64,000 nucleotides of DNA, from NCBI RefSeq assembly GCF_000171815.1, contig NZ_ABGR01000009.1, positions 58,409-122,408 on the forward strand, in the 5' to 3' direction. The translations under genes and the position numbers were made by a program. Position 1 is the stretch's first letter. Every line of letters begins with the position of its first letter. Under the pieces are notes generated by a model. The model ran no database searches and was not told where the DNA came from. It saw only the letters and a program-made list of their open reading frames with translations. The stretch is from Vibrio sp. AND4. GTDB taxonomy: Bacteria; Pseudomonadota; Gammaproteobacteria; Enterobacterales; Vibrionaceae. Positions 52,254 to 61,339 of this stretch are shown in pieces.

Positions 52254-53531
52254 ATGATGGATAAATCGCTTTCTAGTAAGATTTTTATTGGCTTGTTCGC
52301 CGGCCTTGTGCTGGGTACAGCTATTCAGTACTTATTTAGCGGTATTGCGATTTTTGATACTTATATCCTAGGTACGGCAGAGGGGGCGGGCGGCATGTTC
52401 GTTTCGTTGATCAAACTGCTGGTTGTACCTTTGGTTTACGTGTCAATTGTATGTGGCATTGTTGAGCTTAAAGACATTCGTTCTTTTGGTCGCTTGGGTG
52501 GTAAAACTTTTACGCTTTACATTTTGAATACCGTCGTTGCGATTGTTGCTGCTCTTACTGTTGCTATGATTGTTCAGCCTGGTGCAGGCGCAAACCTTGC
52601 GGGTACGATTTCTGATTCTGTGGCGCTTAAGTCCACTGAAACGCCAGACATCTTCTCTATGGTTGTGAATATTGTTCCAAGTAATCCAGTTCAGGCGTTT
52701 GCAAATGGCGACATGCTGCAAATCATCTTTATGGCAATTCTGACTGGCCTTGCTATCCAAGCGCTTGATTCAAAAGGTGGTCCTGCGGTTCGCACCTTTA
52801 AGATGGCGAACGAAATCATGATGAAGCTGATTGGTCTTGTGATGAGCCTTGCGCCTTACGGTGTCTTCGCTCTAATGATTCAGCTTGGTGCCACTCTGGA
52901 TGCGGGCACGCTTGCTTCGGTAGCGGGTTATGTAGCACTTGTGGTTTCAATGCTGGTGCTTTGGATCTTCGTGGTTTACCCACTGGCGGTTCAGATGTTT
53001 ACAGGTATCTCTGCACGTGAGTTCTCTCGCAAAACTCGTGAGCAAGTGCTTTTCTCTCTTTCAACTGCAAGCTCAAACGCGACGATTCCAGTCACGATGC
53101 GCACCCTTACTGACAAGATCGGTGTCTCTAAATCGGTTGCTGGCTTTGGTGTACCACTCGGTGCAACGATGAACATGGCGGGTGCTTCAATCTACATTGC
53201 AATTGCAGCGGTATTTTGTGCGAACGCATTTGGTCAGCCTATCGCGGCATCTGATCTGGTGACACTAGGCTTTACGGTTCTGCTACTGTCGATCGGTGCG
53301 GGTGGTGTTCCTGGTGGCGGCGTGGTTATGGTTGGCGTTATCCTTCACCAATTGGGCTTGCCACCAGAAGGTTTAGCTATCGTTGCCGCAGTTGACCGTA
53401 TTAATGATATGTTCTGTACGTCATCTAATGTTGTCGGTGATACTGCCGTAAACACGATTGTTGCCAAGTCTGAAAACGAGATTGGTAAAGAAGAAATCGT
53501 GGATGTTGAGCCAGCGCAAGCAAATGTATAG
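52254..53531 (+). CDS. Dicarboxylate/amino acid:cation symporter (SDF/DAACS family)
   Basis: Inner-membrane Na+ or H+ symporter for glutamate/aspartate or C4-dicarboxylates. It has 425 residues with about eight membrane segments plus hairpins. Family motifs: LIKLLVVPLVYVSIVCGIVEL, STASSNATIPVTMR (serine-rich hairpin), GATMNMAGASIYIAIAAVF, and DRINDMFCTSSNVVGD. Starts at ATG 52254 or 52257; CGGAGA spacing fits 52257 better. In V. cholerae grpE and dnaK are neighbours, so this gene and the next are candidates for insertion. Confidence 0.92.
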   Translation: MMDKSLSSKIFIGLFAGLVLGTAIQYLFSGIAIFDTYILGTAEGAGGMFVSLIKLLVVPLVYVSIVCGIVELKDIRSFGRLGGKTFTLYILNTVVAIVAALTVAMIVQPGAGANLAGTISDSVALKSTETPDIFSMVVNIVPSNPVQAFANGDMLQIIFMAILTGLAIQALDSKGGPAVRTFKMANEIMMKLIGLVMSLAPYGVFALMIQLGATLDAGTLASVAGYVALVVSMLVLWIFVVYPLAVQMFTGISAREFSRKTREQVLFSLSTASSNATIPVTMRTLTDKIGVSKSVAGFGVPLGATMNMAGASIYIAIAAVFCANAFGQPIAASDLVTLGFTVLLLSIGAGGVPGGGVVMVGVILHQLGLPPEGLAIVAAVDRINDMFCTSSNVVGDTAVNTIVAKSENEIGKEEIVDVEPAQANV

Positions 53532-53560
53532 ATGAGCATTGCTCACTAAATCGAATCTAA

Positions 53561-53588
53561 AGCGAGGTCTTAGGGCCTCGCTTTGCTT
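53561..53588 (+). terminator. Terminator after the symporter gene
   Basis: AGCGAGG pairs with CCTCGCT around a short loop; weak T-run (TTGCTTT). Confidence 0.7.
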
Positions 53589-53591
53589 TAT

Positions 53592-53633
53592 GGAGAAACG
53601 AGAATCGAGATTGAAGAGTCGAGATATCAGAGC
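53592..53633 (+). repeat. Degenerate heptamer array (CGAGANN)
   Basis: Six units in phase: GGAGAAA, CGAGAAT, CGAGATT, GAAGAGT, CGAGATA, TCAGAGC. The last overlaps the stop of the adjacent four-helix-bundle gene. Orientation is opposite to the array on the other side of that gene. Confidence 0.75.
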
Positions 53634-53974
53634 TGCGCTTTATGCTTAGTGATAAGAGCACCTAAAATTCGTCCAATGTCCTCACATGATGCACATAGCT
53701 CATCGCAAATACTTTTGGGAAGGTAGTCGAGTTCTCTAGCCAGCATTAGCTGAGTTTTGAGTTCTCCAACTGAACCTTTTGCGATATTTAAAAAGTAAGC
53801 GGTTTCTTTGGGGCTATTTCGCTCCACACCTTCAGCGATATTACTTGGAATTGATATGCTTGAACGGCGAATTTGATCTCTGAAAGAATAATCTTGAATG
53901 TGTTGAACGCTGATATAAGTGCGCTTACACAAATCGAAACTTGTTTTCCAGACGTTTAGTTTTTCATATTTCAC
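53627..53974 (-). CDS. Four-helix-bundle (23S rRNA intervening-sequence type) protein
   Basis: A 115-residue protein of the S23/IVS four-helix-bundle family, related to the Avd accessory proteins of diversity-generating retroelements. Seen: KLNVWKTSFDLCKRTY, the hallmark SIPSNIAEGVERNSPKE, and FLNIAKGSVGELKTQLMLA. Starts at GTG 53974 with GAGGGA at good spacing. Function of the family is not established. Homologs occur scattered in many bacteria, some within 23S rRNA inserts. Here it is flanked on both sides by inverted heptamer arrays, and no reverse transcriptase or rRNA is near. It runs against the neighbouring genes. Confidence 0.9.
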   Translation of the reverse strand: MKYEKLNVWKTSFDLCKRTYISVQHIQDYSFRDQIRRSSISIPSNIAEGVERNSPKETAYFLNIAKGSVGELKTQLMLARELDYLPKSICDELCASCEDIGRILGALITKHKAQL

Positions 53975-54082
53975 TTTAATCCCTCGTTAAAGCGTTAGTT
54001 TTATCCTTTTGTTCGGTAGATATGTTTAGAAAAAGTTTGAACAAATGAGAGTTGACTTTATTTAACCAAAAGAAGTTACGCT

Positions 54083-54130
54083 CTCTCGCCTCTCGCCTCT
54101 CGCCTCTCGCCTCTCGCCTCTCGCCTCTCT
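54083..54130 (-). repeat. (CTCTCGC)6 heptamer tandem array
   Basis: Six perfect CTCTCGC units (54083-54124) plus a partial CTCTCT. In the complementary reading it is CGAGAGG, a member of the CGAGANN pattern seen at 53592-53633 but on the other strand. Its right end is 38 bp from the dnaK sigma-32 promoter. A perfect 7-bp array should vary in copy number between strains. Confidence 0.95.
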
Positions 54131-54167
54131 ATTTACACAACTTTTTTCAATTTTTTTTGCTCTTTCC

Positions 54168-54194
54168 CTTGAAAAGCCATTTGGCGCCCTTATC
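54168..54194 (+). promoter_or_regulatory. Sigma-32 heat shock promoter for dnaK
   Basis: CTTGAA (54168-54173), 13-nt spacer, CCCTTATC (54187-54194), close to the RpoH consensus and 123 bp before dnaK. Confidence 0.8.
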
Positions 54195-54316
54195 TATTGG
54201 TCATAGAGAAGCAAACAACATTATTTTTGTTTGTGAGTAAGGGTTGAAACCCGACTCTACGTCCCCACATAGGGGGTATAGCAAAACGAAAATATAATAT
54301 ATTCGGAGATCGCCTG

Positions 54317-56233
54317 ATGGGTAAAATCATTGGTATTGACTTAGGTACTACTAACTCTTGTGTTGCCGTTCTAGATGGTGACAAGCCACGCGTAATTGAA
54401 AACGCTGAAGGCGAGCGTACAACCGCTTCTGTTGTTGCATACACAGACGGTGAAACGCTAGTAGGCCAACCTGCTAAACGTCAAGCAGTTACAAACCCAA
54501 CTAACACGCTATTTGCAATTAAGCGTCTAATTGGTCGTCGTTTTGAAGATGAAGAAGTTCAGCGTGACATCGAAATCATGCCTTACAAAATCGTTAAGGC
54601 TGACAACGGTGATGCTTGGGTAGAAGCGCAAGGTCAGAAAATGGCTGCTCCTCAAGTTTCAGCTGAAATCCTGAAAAAAATGAAGAAAACAGCTGAAGAT
54701 TTCCTTGGTGAGGAAGTAACTGGCGCTGTTGTTACTGTACCGGCTTACTTCAACGATGCTCAGCGTCAAGCAACGAAAGATGCTGGCCGTATCGCAGGTC
54801 TTGATGTTAAACGTATCATCAACGAACCAACCGCTGCTGCACTAGCATACGGTCTGGACAAGCAAGGTGGCGATCGCACAATCGCGGTATACGACCTTGG
54901 TGGTGGTACATTCGATATCTCTATCATCGAAATCGACGAAGTTGAAGGCGAGAAGACATTCGAAGTACTTGCAACTAACGGTGACACTCACCTTGGTGGT
55001 GAAGATTTCGATAACCGCATGATCAACTACCTAGTAGAAGAGTTTAAGAAAGAGCAAGGCATCGATCTTAAGACTGATCCACTAGCAATGCAGCGTGTTA
55101 AAGAAGCAGCAGAAAAAGCGAAAATCGAGCTTTCTTCTACTTCTCAAACTGACGTAAACCTACCTTATGTGACTGCGGATGCGACTGGTCCTAAGCACAT
55201 GAACGTTAAAGTGACTCGTGCGAAGCTAGAATCTCTAGTAGAAGACCTAGTTCAACGCTCTCTTGAGCCATTAAAAGTCGCTCTAGCGGACGCTGACCTA
55301 TCAGTAGGTGACATCACTGACGTTATCCTAGTTGGTGGTCAGACTCGTATGCCTATGGTTCAAGAGAAAGTTGCTGAATTCTTTGGTAAAGAAGCGCGCC
55401 GTGACGTGAACCCTGATGAAGCAGTCGCTATGGGTGCTGCCGTTCAAGGTGGTGTACTAGCTGGTGACGTTAAAGATGTACTTCTACTGGACGTTACTCC
55501 TCTGTCTTTCGGTATCGAAACGATGGGTGGTGTAATGACTAAGCTAATCGAGAAGAACACAACTATCCCTACTAAAGCGGACCAGGTGTTCTCGACAGCT
55601 GAAGACAACCAAAGCGCGGTAACTATCCACGTACTGCAAGGTGAGCGTAAGCAAGCGACATACAACAAGTCTCTTGGTCAGTTCAACCTAGAAGGCATTC
55701 AGCCTGCACCACGTGGCATGCCACAAATCGAAGTAACTTTCGACCTAGATGCTGACGGTATCCTGAACGTATCTGCGAAAGATAAAGCGACGGGCAAAGA
55801 GCAGAAGATCACTATCCAAGCTTCTGGCGGTCTATCAGACGAAGAAATCGAGAAAATGGTACAAGAAGCAGAAGCTAACAAAGAAGCGGACAAAAAGTTC
55901 GAAGAGTTAGTGACTGCACGTAACCAAGCTGACCAAATGATTCACGGTACTCGTAAGCAAGTCGAAGAAGCTGGTGAAGCACTTCCTGCTGACGAAAAAG
56001 AGAAGATTGAAGCAGCTATCTCTGAGCTTGAAGAAGCTCGTAAGGGTGATGACAAAGAAGCTATCGACGCTAAAGTTCAAGCGCTTATGGCAGCCGCTCA
56101 AAAGCTAATGGAAATCGCTCAACAGCAAGCTCAAGCGCAACAAGCACAAGGTGCTGACGCTGATGCTCAACAGGCTCAAGATGACGACGTTGTTGATGCT
56201 GAGTTCGAAGAAGTTAAAGACGATAAGAAATAA
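54317..56233 (+). CDS. dnaK: Molecular chaperone DnaK (Hsp70)
   Basis: Main cytosolic Hsp70, with GrpE and DnaJ. It has 638 residues, the E. coli length. N-terminal [17 protein letters not shown], phosphate loop [14 protein letters not shown], linker [18 protein letters not shown]-terminal acidic tail ending [19 protein letters not shown] precedes ATG 54317. Sigma-32 promoter upstream. dnaJ follows after 204 bp with a GC hairpin between. Confidence 0.99.
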   Translation: MGKIIGIDLGTTNSCVAVLDGDKPRVIENAEGERTTASVVAYTDGETLVGQPAKRQAVTNPTNTLFAIKRLIGRRFEDEEVQRDIEIMPYKIVKADNGDAWVEAQGQKMAAPQVSAEILKKMKKTAEDFLGEEVTGAVVTVPAYFNDAQRQATKDAGRIAGLDVKRIINEPTAAALAYGLDKQGGDRTIAVYDLGGGTFDISIIEIDEVEGEKTFEVLATNGDTHLGGEDFDNRMINYLVEEFKKEQGIDLKTDPLAMQRVKEAAEKAKIELSSTSQTDVNLPYVTADATGPKHMNVKVTRAKLESLVEDLVQRSLEPLKVALADADLSVGDITDVILVGGQTRMPMVQEKVAEFFGKEARRDVNPDEAVAMGAAVQGGVLAGDVKDVLLLDVTPLSFGIETMGGVMTKLIEKNTTIPTKADQVFSTAEDNQSAVTIHVLQGERKQATYNKSLGQFNLEGIQPAPRGMPQIEVTFDLDADGILNVSAKDKATGKEQKITIQASGGLSDEEIEKMVQEAEANKEADKKFEELVTARNQADQMIHGTRKQVEEAGEALPADEKEKIEAAISELEEARKGDDKEAIDAKVQALMAAAQKLMEIAQQQAQAQQAQGADADAQQAQDDDVVDAEFEEVKDDKK

Positions 56234-56286
56234 TATTTCTAACTGGGCGGCCTATGGTCGCCTAGCGTCGACAAGACTTTAGTTTG

Positions 56287-56314
56287 CGGGCGTTTGGGGG
56301 AACTCATACGCCCG
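56287..56314 (+). terminator. Hairpin between dnaK and dnaJ
   Basis: CGGGCGT pairs with ACGCCCG around a 14-nt loop without a T-run; probably an mRNA processing or attenuation element rather than a full terminator. Confidence 0.4.
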
Positions 56315-56437
56315 TATGTTTGTAATTAACTGTCTTTCCAGATAAGCACTTTTGTTTAAAGCCTTTATCTAGAATGATATAAACACCAAGCAGTGGTCGA
56401 CGCCACTGTTTGCAGTACTACATTGGTGACGAAGAAC

Positions 56438-57583
56438 ATGTCAAAACGTGATTTTTACGAAGTATTAGGCGTAAGCCGCGATGCATCAGAGCGCGATATT
56501 AAGAAAGCGTACAAGCGCTTAGCGATGAAATACCACCCAGACCGTAATCAGAGTGATGATAGCGCTGCAGAAAAGTTTAAAGAAGTAAAAGTAGCGTACG
56601 AAATTCTTACTGACGCTCAAAAACGTGCAGCCTACGACCAATATGGCCATGCAGCCTTTGAACAAGGCGGTATGGGCGGCGGTGGCGGCTTCGGCGGCGG
56701 CGGTGCAGACTTCGGCGATATCTTCGGTGATGTATTCGGTGATATTTTTGGTGGTGGTCGCCGTGGTGGTGGTGGTCATCGTGCACAGCGTGGCGCAGAT
56801 CTACGTTACAACATGGAATTGTCACTAGAAGAGGCAGTTCGTGGTGTATCGAGAGAAATCGAAGTACCAACATTGGTTGAGTGTGACACGTGTGACGGCA
56901 GCGGTGCGGAGAAAGGTTCTTCAGCTGAGACTTGTGGTACCTGTCATGGTCACGGCCAAGTGCAAATGCGTCAAGGTTTCTTCGCGGTTCAGCAGACCTG
57001 TCCTACCTGTCACGGTAAAGGCAAAATCATCAAGAATCCTTGTAAGTCTTGCCACGGTCAAGGCCGTAAACAAAAAACCAAAACACTTAACGTTAAGATT
57101 CCTGCAGGCGTGGATACTGGTGATCGTATTCGTCTGTCTGGCGAAGGTGAAGCGGGTGAGCACGGCGCACCAGCAGGCGATCTGTACGTTCAAGTACACG
57201 TGAAAGAGCACCATATCTTCGAGCGTGAGGGCAACAACCTTTACTGTGAAGTACCAGTGAGTTTTGCGATGGCGGCGTTAGGTGGTGAAGTTGAAGTTCC
57301 AACCCTAGATGGTCGTGTGAACCTAAAAGTACCGACAGAAACGCAGACTGGCCGCATGTTCCGTATGCGTGGCAAAGGTGTGAAAGGCGTTCGTGGCGGC
57401 GGTGTCGGAGATCTGATCGTTAAACTTGTGGTGGAGACTCCAGTTAAGCTGAGTTCTCGTCAAAAAGATCTGCTTAAAGAGTTTGAAGAATCTTGTGGCG
57501 GTGAGGCGGCAACAAAACACAAGCCAAAATCGGAAGGTTTCTTCAACGGCGTTAAGAAGTTCTTTGACGACCTAACCAGCTAA
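56438..57583 (+). CDS. dnaJ: Molecular chaperone DnaJ
   Basis: Hsp40 that delivers substrates to DnaK. The open frame starts at 56393, but ATG 56438 gives [16 protein letters not shown] and 381 residues. J domain with HPD in MKYHPDRNQ; Gly/Phe-rich region; four zinc repeats [33 protein letters not shown]-terminal substrate domains. Ends in a strong terminator. Confidence 0.99.
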   Translation: MSKRDFYEVLGVSRDASERDIKKAYKRLAMKYHPDRNQSDDSAAEKFKEVKVAYEILTDAQKRAAYDQYGHAAFEQGGMGGGGGFGGGGADFGDIFGDVFGDIFGGGRRGGGGHRAQRGADLRYNMELSLEEAVRGVSREIEVPTLVECDTCDGSGAEKGSSAETCGTCHGHGQVQMRQGFFAVQQTCPTCHGKGKIIKNPCKSCHGQGRKQKTKTLNVKIPAGVDTGDRIRLSGEGEAGEHGAPAGDLYVQVHVKEHHIFEREGNNLYCEVPVSFAMAALGGEVEVPTLDGRVNLKVPTETQTGRMFRMRGKGVKGVRGGGVGDLIVKLVVETPVKLSSRQKDLLKEFEESCGGEAATKHKPKSEGFFNGVKKFFDDLTS

Positions 57584-57607
57584 TTGCTTGGTCAGTTAAA
57601 TTCAACG

Positions 57608-57637
57608 AAAAGCCTGCAGTGATGCAGGCTTTTTTGT
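57608..57637 (+). terminator. Terminator after dnaJ
   Basis: AAAGCCTGCA pairs with TGCAGGCTTT around GTGA, followed by T. Confidence 0.92.
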
Positions 57638-57668
57638 GTTCAGTGATTTATGAATTCAAAAATTCGCT

Positions 57669-58103
57669 TCAGTTCCAGCAAGTGCTTGGTGATTCGATGT
57701 TGGTTGAAGTTAGCGTGATTTTTTTGTTGTGGTTAGTGAAGCAAGGGTCATTGTCTTGGCCTAAATTGGACTTGGCGGTTGCCTCAATTTTGTATGCTAA
57801 AGTTGCGGAGCTGATGATATTAAATGCAAAGCGCTCTGGATCTGATTCGCAGATCGTACAACGCCCAGCAGAAACTAATTCACTCCAATCATAACGACCA
57901 TCGTAAGACGTTTCGAGTTCCAATTGAAGGCGAGCAATATCACTGAGCGCGACGGTGCGATGGGCAGTAACATTGTGCTGGCGATATGAAGGATAGGCGA
58001 TAGCGGCAATGATGCCGATGATAACAACGACTATCAGTAATTCGATCAATGTCATCCCTATTAATCGTTTGTTGTATCCGTTACAAGTATAAATTCGAAT
58101 CAT
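57669..58103 (-). CDS. Type IV pilin-like protein (PilE-type minor pilin)
   Basis: Minor pilin of the type IV pilus. It has 144 residues with a 16-residue leader ending in Gly; mature start MTLIELLIVVVIIGIIAAIAYPSYR with Glu at +5. The C-terminal part has paired cysteines (GRCTICESD and PCFTN...STCWN) as a disulfide region. It is divergent from the fimT-pilW-pilX-pilV genes, matching the V. cholerae VC0857-VC0861 block, which is part of the competence/chitin-induced pilus. An overlapping plus-strand frame at 57619-57894 is a shadow. Confidence 0.9.
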   Translation of the reverse strand: MIRIYTCNGYNKRLIGMTLIELLIVVVIIGIIAAIAYPSYRQHNVTAHRTVALSDIARLQLELETSYDGRYDWSELVSAGRCTICESDPERFAFNIISSATLAYKIEATAKSNLGQDNDPCFTNHNKKITLTSTNIESPSTCWN

Positions 58104-58205
58104 GACGAGTCATTCCTTTTCACTTTCCAACCTATTTTTCTTTGGTGTTAGCATCTGTGCAAGATGAATGACGGCTCTTTTGCCGATTGCATAGGAATTT
58201 GGGAA

Positions 58206-58721
58206 ATGCCTCGCGGGCTGACGTTGTTGGAACTTCTGATCACCATGGCTGTACTGAGTATTTTACTGTCAGTTGCCGTGCCATCTTTCCAAAGCATCTT
58301 TGAAAACAACAAAATGCAGCGCTTAGCCAATGAGCTACATGGATTTGTTCTTCAAGGTAAATCGGAAGCAGTGTTACGTAGAGAGAGACTTTGGGCCCAT
58401 ATCATCATGTCTGGGGGCTCCTCAAATGATGGTAATTGGCGCATCGAGCTGACAAATAACGAAATGGAAGGCTCGGGCACAGTTTTGTTGTTACTTTCGG
58501 GGGCGCGCTACAAAGGTATTGCTGTCACACCGAGTTATTTGTCTGATCAAATCAGCTTTGATGATGTTTATGGTCGCCCTTCCTCTGGCAATATCCGGTT
58601 CCATCCGGTGGGGCAATCTTCAAAAGCGCTTAAACTTATTTCTTACCATCTTTCGGCTCGCGTTCGTGTATGCAGCGATAACAACAAGACCGAGTTTTTT
58701 GGTTACTCAACCTGCTATTGA
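58206..58721 (+). CDS. GspH/FimT-type minor pseudopilin
   Basis: Minor pilin that primes pilus assembly. ATG 58206 gives a short leader MPRG followed by LTLLELLITMAVLSILLSVAVPSF with Glu at +5; 171 residues. A longer start at ATG 58164 is possible but adds 14 residues of no pilin character. Body matches the FimT/GspH pattern (RLANELHGFVLQGKSEAVLRRERL). First of four tightly packed genes. Confidence 0.88.
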   Translation: MPRGLTLLELLITMAVLSILLSVAVPSFQSIFENNKMQRLANELHGFVLQGKSEAVLRRERLWAHIIMSGGSSNDGNWRIELTNNEMEGSGTVLLLLSGARYKGIAVTPSYLSDQISFDDVYGRPSSGNIRFHPVGQSSKALKLISYHLSARVRVCSDNNKTEFFGYSTCY

Positions 58722-58730
58722 GTGTTGAAT

Positions 58731-59357
58731 ATGCATAACCAAAAAGGTTCAACTCTGGTTGAGTTCATGATTGCTTCTTGTTTGGGGCTGATTGCTTTCG
58801 CCATTGTTGGGACGCTTTATACCAGTGGTCAGAAGGCAGCGATGGAGCGCGCTAAAGAACTCATGCTATTGCAAAATACCGCCAGCGTTCTGCAGATGAT
58901 GAAGAGTGATATTCGGCGTGCCGGATTTGATGGCAAGGATACAAAGTCGGTCAAAATATCGGGTGCAAGCAACACGCTTTATACAATGAGCAGCATTGAT
59001 TCAGCACTGATTGCATACGTTTATAATGTTGGTGGTTCTGGCAAGGCGCCTATGTATAAAAACGTGGTGTATGAGCAGCGGCTGGAAATGCCGGAGTTAC
59101 TTTTTGTATGTGAAAAAAAACAAACAAGGATATGGGATATTGATGATGTCATCAGCCTTGCCGGTACGGGGACGTGTAATTCGCTTTTCGACAATAATAA
59201 GATTCACCTAAGTCGGTTTGAGATTATCAGTAATGCAATAGAAAGCACAGGTGCGAAGAGTGCGTTGGTAACCGTTACATTAGAAGCGAAATTGAAAGAT
59301 GCGCCGGGCATTCGTACTCAGCAATCCTTTACTGTAAAACAAAGGAACTGGCAGTAA
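58731..59357 (+). CDS. PilW-type minor pilin
   Basis: Minor pilin of the type IV pilus tip complex. ATG 58731 gives leader MHNQKG and mature STLVEFMIASCLGLIAFAIVG with Glu at +5; 208 residues. Motif LQMMKSDIRRAGF is typical of PilW. It begins 9 bp after the fimT stop and its stop overlaps the next start by one base. Confidence 0.88.
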   Translation: MHNQKGSTLVEFMIASCLGLIAFAIVGTLYTSGQKAAMERAKELMLLQNTASVLQMMKSDIRRAGFDGKDTKSVKISGASNTLYTMSSIDSALIAYVYNVGGSGKAPMYKNVVYEQRLEMPELLFVCEKKQTRIWDIDDVISLAGTGTCNSLFDNNKIHLSRFEIISNAIESTGAKSALVTVTLEAKLKDAPGIRTQQSFTVKQRNWQ

Positions 59358-60652
59358 TGAAAAAACAACGAGGTGCAGTTGCGTTACTGGTTGTCAGTAT
59401 CTTACTTGTTGCTGCCTTGATGATGTCGCTTGGTAGTTACAAATCGCTTTTTTATCAGATCAAAGCTGCCAACAATCACATTGAAGCTCAGCAAGAACAT
59501 TGGCGTGCCGAAGGTGGGTTAGAGTGTTTCTATTCTTTAATCCAAAGTACTGGTTCGGCTCCTCCCGCGACCTCGTTAATTTCGAGCCAGTGTGAAACAC
59601 CTTTAGGTTTACACCAATTAATATTGAAACCCAACCATCAATTGTTGAGTAAGCCTGCCCCCAACTCCAACCGAACAATTGAAAAGCAGCTTGTTTTCTC
59701 TAGAGGCAGAGCCTCAGGTGCCTTAAAAAGTAGTACTGACTTGTACATAAATGGTAGCGCCAAGTTTTTAACCCCAGATCCCGGTGAGTTGGGTGAGAGT
59801 GGATGGGAGTGTGTGGCTATTCGCTTTAAGAATGCATTTTATTCACGTGCCGGAGTGTTAAACCAAGGGGTGATGCACGGTTCTGCGCCTTACACTGGTT
59901 TTGTAAATAACAAGATAGATTGTAAAGCTGAACATATGAGTGTGACGGCTTCTGATTCTGGCTTGGGTAGAGACTTTGTCCAAGATTCAAACCTAGAACC
60001 GTTTTATGACACTTTTCGAGAGCACCGCAATGATTGGGATTCTGTGAAATCCAGTTGGGTTTTTACTGCTATTGATTTTGACGATGTAGTAAACCAAGTT
60101 GTGACTGATTGCGGAAAGAAGGTCGCAGAGAAAATCTCCTCAGGGAAAACCCATATTTGGGTGACCGGATCCTGTGAGTTTACTTCATCGAAGAGAAATG
60201 CTTCAGGAGAGTATGAGAATGATTCTGCTGGGATGCCAATCAAAGGCGGCATTGATTACCTTAATGAAGCTTTTGCCGCCAGAAATGGGGCCCCAATATT
60301 CCTTGTGGTTCAAAATGGTATTTTTGCTGCACATGGATCCATGACTTTCCCCGGTATGTTTTATCAGCTTACAACGGCCTCAATTTTAGGATTAGAGGCA
60401 CATTGGGCGTTATTTGAGGCTAAAGATTACTTCGGTGATGTGGTCCATTTTCCAGCGCTTGAGCGAGATAACGTTGTTTACTTACAACGTGGCTCGTTCA
60501 GTTTCTCGGGAGGACAAGTATTGGACAGTCCCGGGTATAGCGCTTACTTTGTTAACTCGCTGAACTTTGCATATAACCGAGATAACATCGATGAAGTTAT
60601 CGACCCCGTCATCAAAATCAGTTGGAAAAAGGGCTCCTGGAATGATCGCTAA
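59357..60652 (+). CDS. PilX-type minor pilin/pilus assembly protein
   Basis: A 431-residue membrane-anchored protein. The N-terminus MKKQRG then AVALLVVSILLVAALMM is a PilX-type anchor; position +5 after Gly is Leu, not Glu, as in PilX/GspK-class tip pilins. The large C-terminal region is far longer than ordinary minor pilins and has several cysteines. ATG overlaps the PilW stop (TAATG) and its own end overlaps the PilV start by 11 bp, indicating translational coupling. Confidence 0.82.
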   Translation: MKKQRGAVALLVVSILLVAALMMSLGSYKSLFYQIKAANNHIEAQQEHWRAEGGLECFYSLIQSTGSAPPATSLISSQCETPLGLHQLILKPNHQLLSKPAPNSNRTIEKQLVFSRGRASGALKSSTDLYINGSAKFLTPDPGELGESGWECVAIRFKNAFYSRAGVLNQGVMHGSAPYTGFVNNKIDCKAEHMSVTASDSGLGRDFVQDSNLEPFYDTFREHRNDWDSVKSSWVFTAIDFDDVVNQVVTDCGKKVAEKISSGKTHIWVTGSCEFTSSKRNASGEYENDSAGMPIKGGIDYLNEAFAARNGAPIFLVVQNGIFAAHGSMTFPGMFYQLTTASILGLEAHWALFEAKDYFGDVVHFPALERDNVVYLQRGSFSFSGGQVLDSPGYSAYFVNSLNFAYNRDNIDEVIDPVIKISWKKGSWNDR

Positions 60653-61052
60653 ACAGCAAGCTTTTAGCTTAATCGAGGTGCTCATTGTATTCCTGATAAT
60701 TGGCGTTGGCGCCCATGGCCTGACTAAATTACAGATTTATATGGAGCGTGAATCTGATTACGCCATTCAGAGTATGGAAGCGCTGCGCTTGGCTGAAAAT
60801 CAGCTCGAATGGTTTCGTACTCGTGGGGCATCTGATGCGATGTCTACAATCTCTACTGCTTCTTTTGATTTGATTGCAACAGGCTCTTCAGCTGTTGGTG
60901 CCTATACCTTGGAATGGGAAGTACCCGTTGCCACGGTTTCTGGCTCACTTAAGACCATTGTCATCAAATCTAGCTGGCAAGATCGGATGGGAGAGACCCA
61001 ATCCATTAGGTTAAAGACGATGATTTCACGTTACAGTGAATTCGACAATTGA
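60642..61052 (+). CDS. PilV-type minor pilin
   Basis: Minor pilin, 136 residues. ATG 60642 lies inside the end of the PilX-type gene and gives leader MIAKQQA followed by FSLIEVLIVFLIIGVGAHG, with Phe at +1 and Glu at +5. The residue before the cleavage site is Ala rather than the usual Gly, a tolerated variant. Last gene of the fimT-pilW-pilX-pilV unit. Confidence 0.85.
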   Translation: MIAKQQAFSLIEVLIVFLIIGVGAHGLTKLQIYMERESDYAIQSMEALRLAENQLEWFRTRGASDAMSTISTASFDLIATGSSAVGAYTLEWEVPVATVSGSLKTIVIKSSWQDRMGETQSIRLKTMISRYSEFDN

Positions 61053-61339
61053 GGTTTTAAGTTTTCACTTGTATGACTCCCGGTGCAAGTATTGATGTTG
61101 CTTATTGCTCGATTTTGCGGTTAATGTTTGGTGTATTTATTGTAAATAATTGGCTGTTGCTATGTTTTTTTTATGTTCTGTTAACATGGCTTTTTTGCAA
61201 AATATGTCTCCAAAAATGGAAAAATCGCAGAACCTTGTGCTTTTCCAGTTATGTCTTTTGATATAATGCTCGCTTAAATATAGGCCACTATAATTACTCG
61301 AATAGGCCATGGCACCAACACTATTCATATGGAGTTACC

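Noticed and set aside
53592..54130. Diversity-generating retroelement around the Avd-like protein
   Set aside because: No reverse transcriptase and no template/variable repeat pair with adenine-specific differences was seen nearby.
54083..54130. CRISPR array
   Set aside because: The repeats are contiguous 7-mers with no spacers.
57619..57894. Plus-strand ORF opposite the pilE-type gene
   Set aside because: It runs through the dnaJ terminator and is antisense to a clear pilin; a shadow frame.
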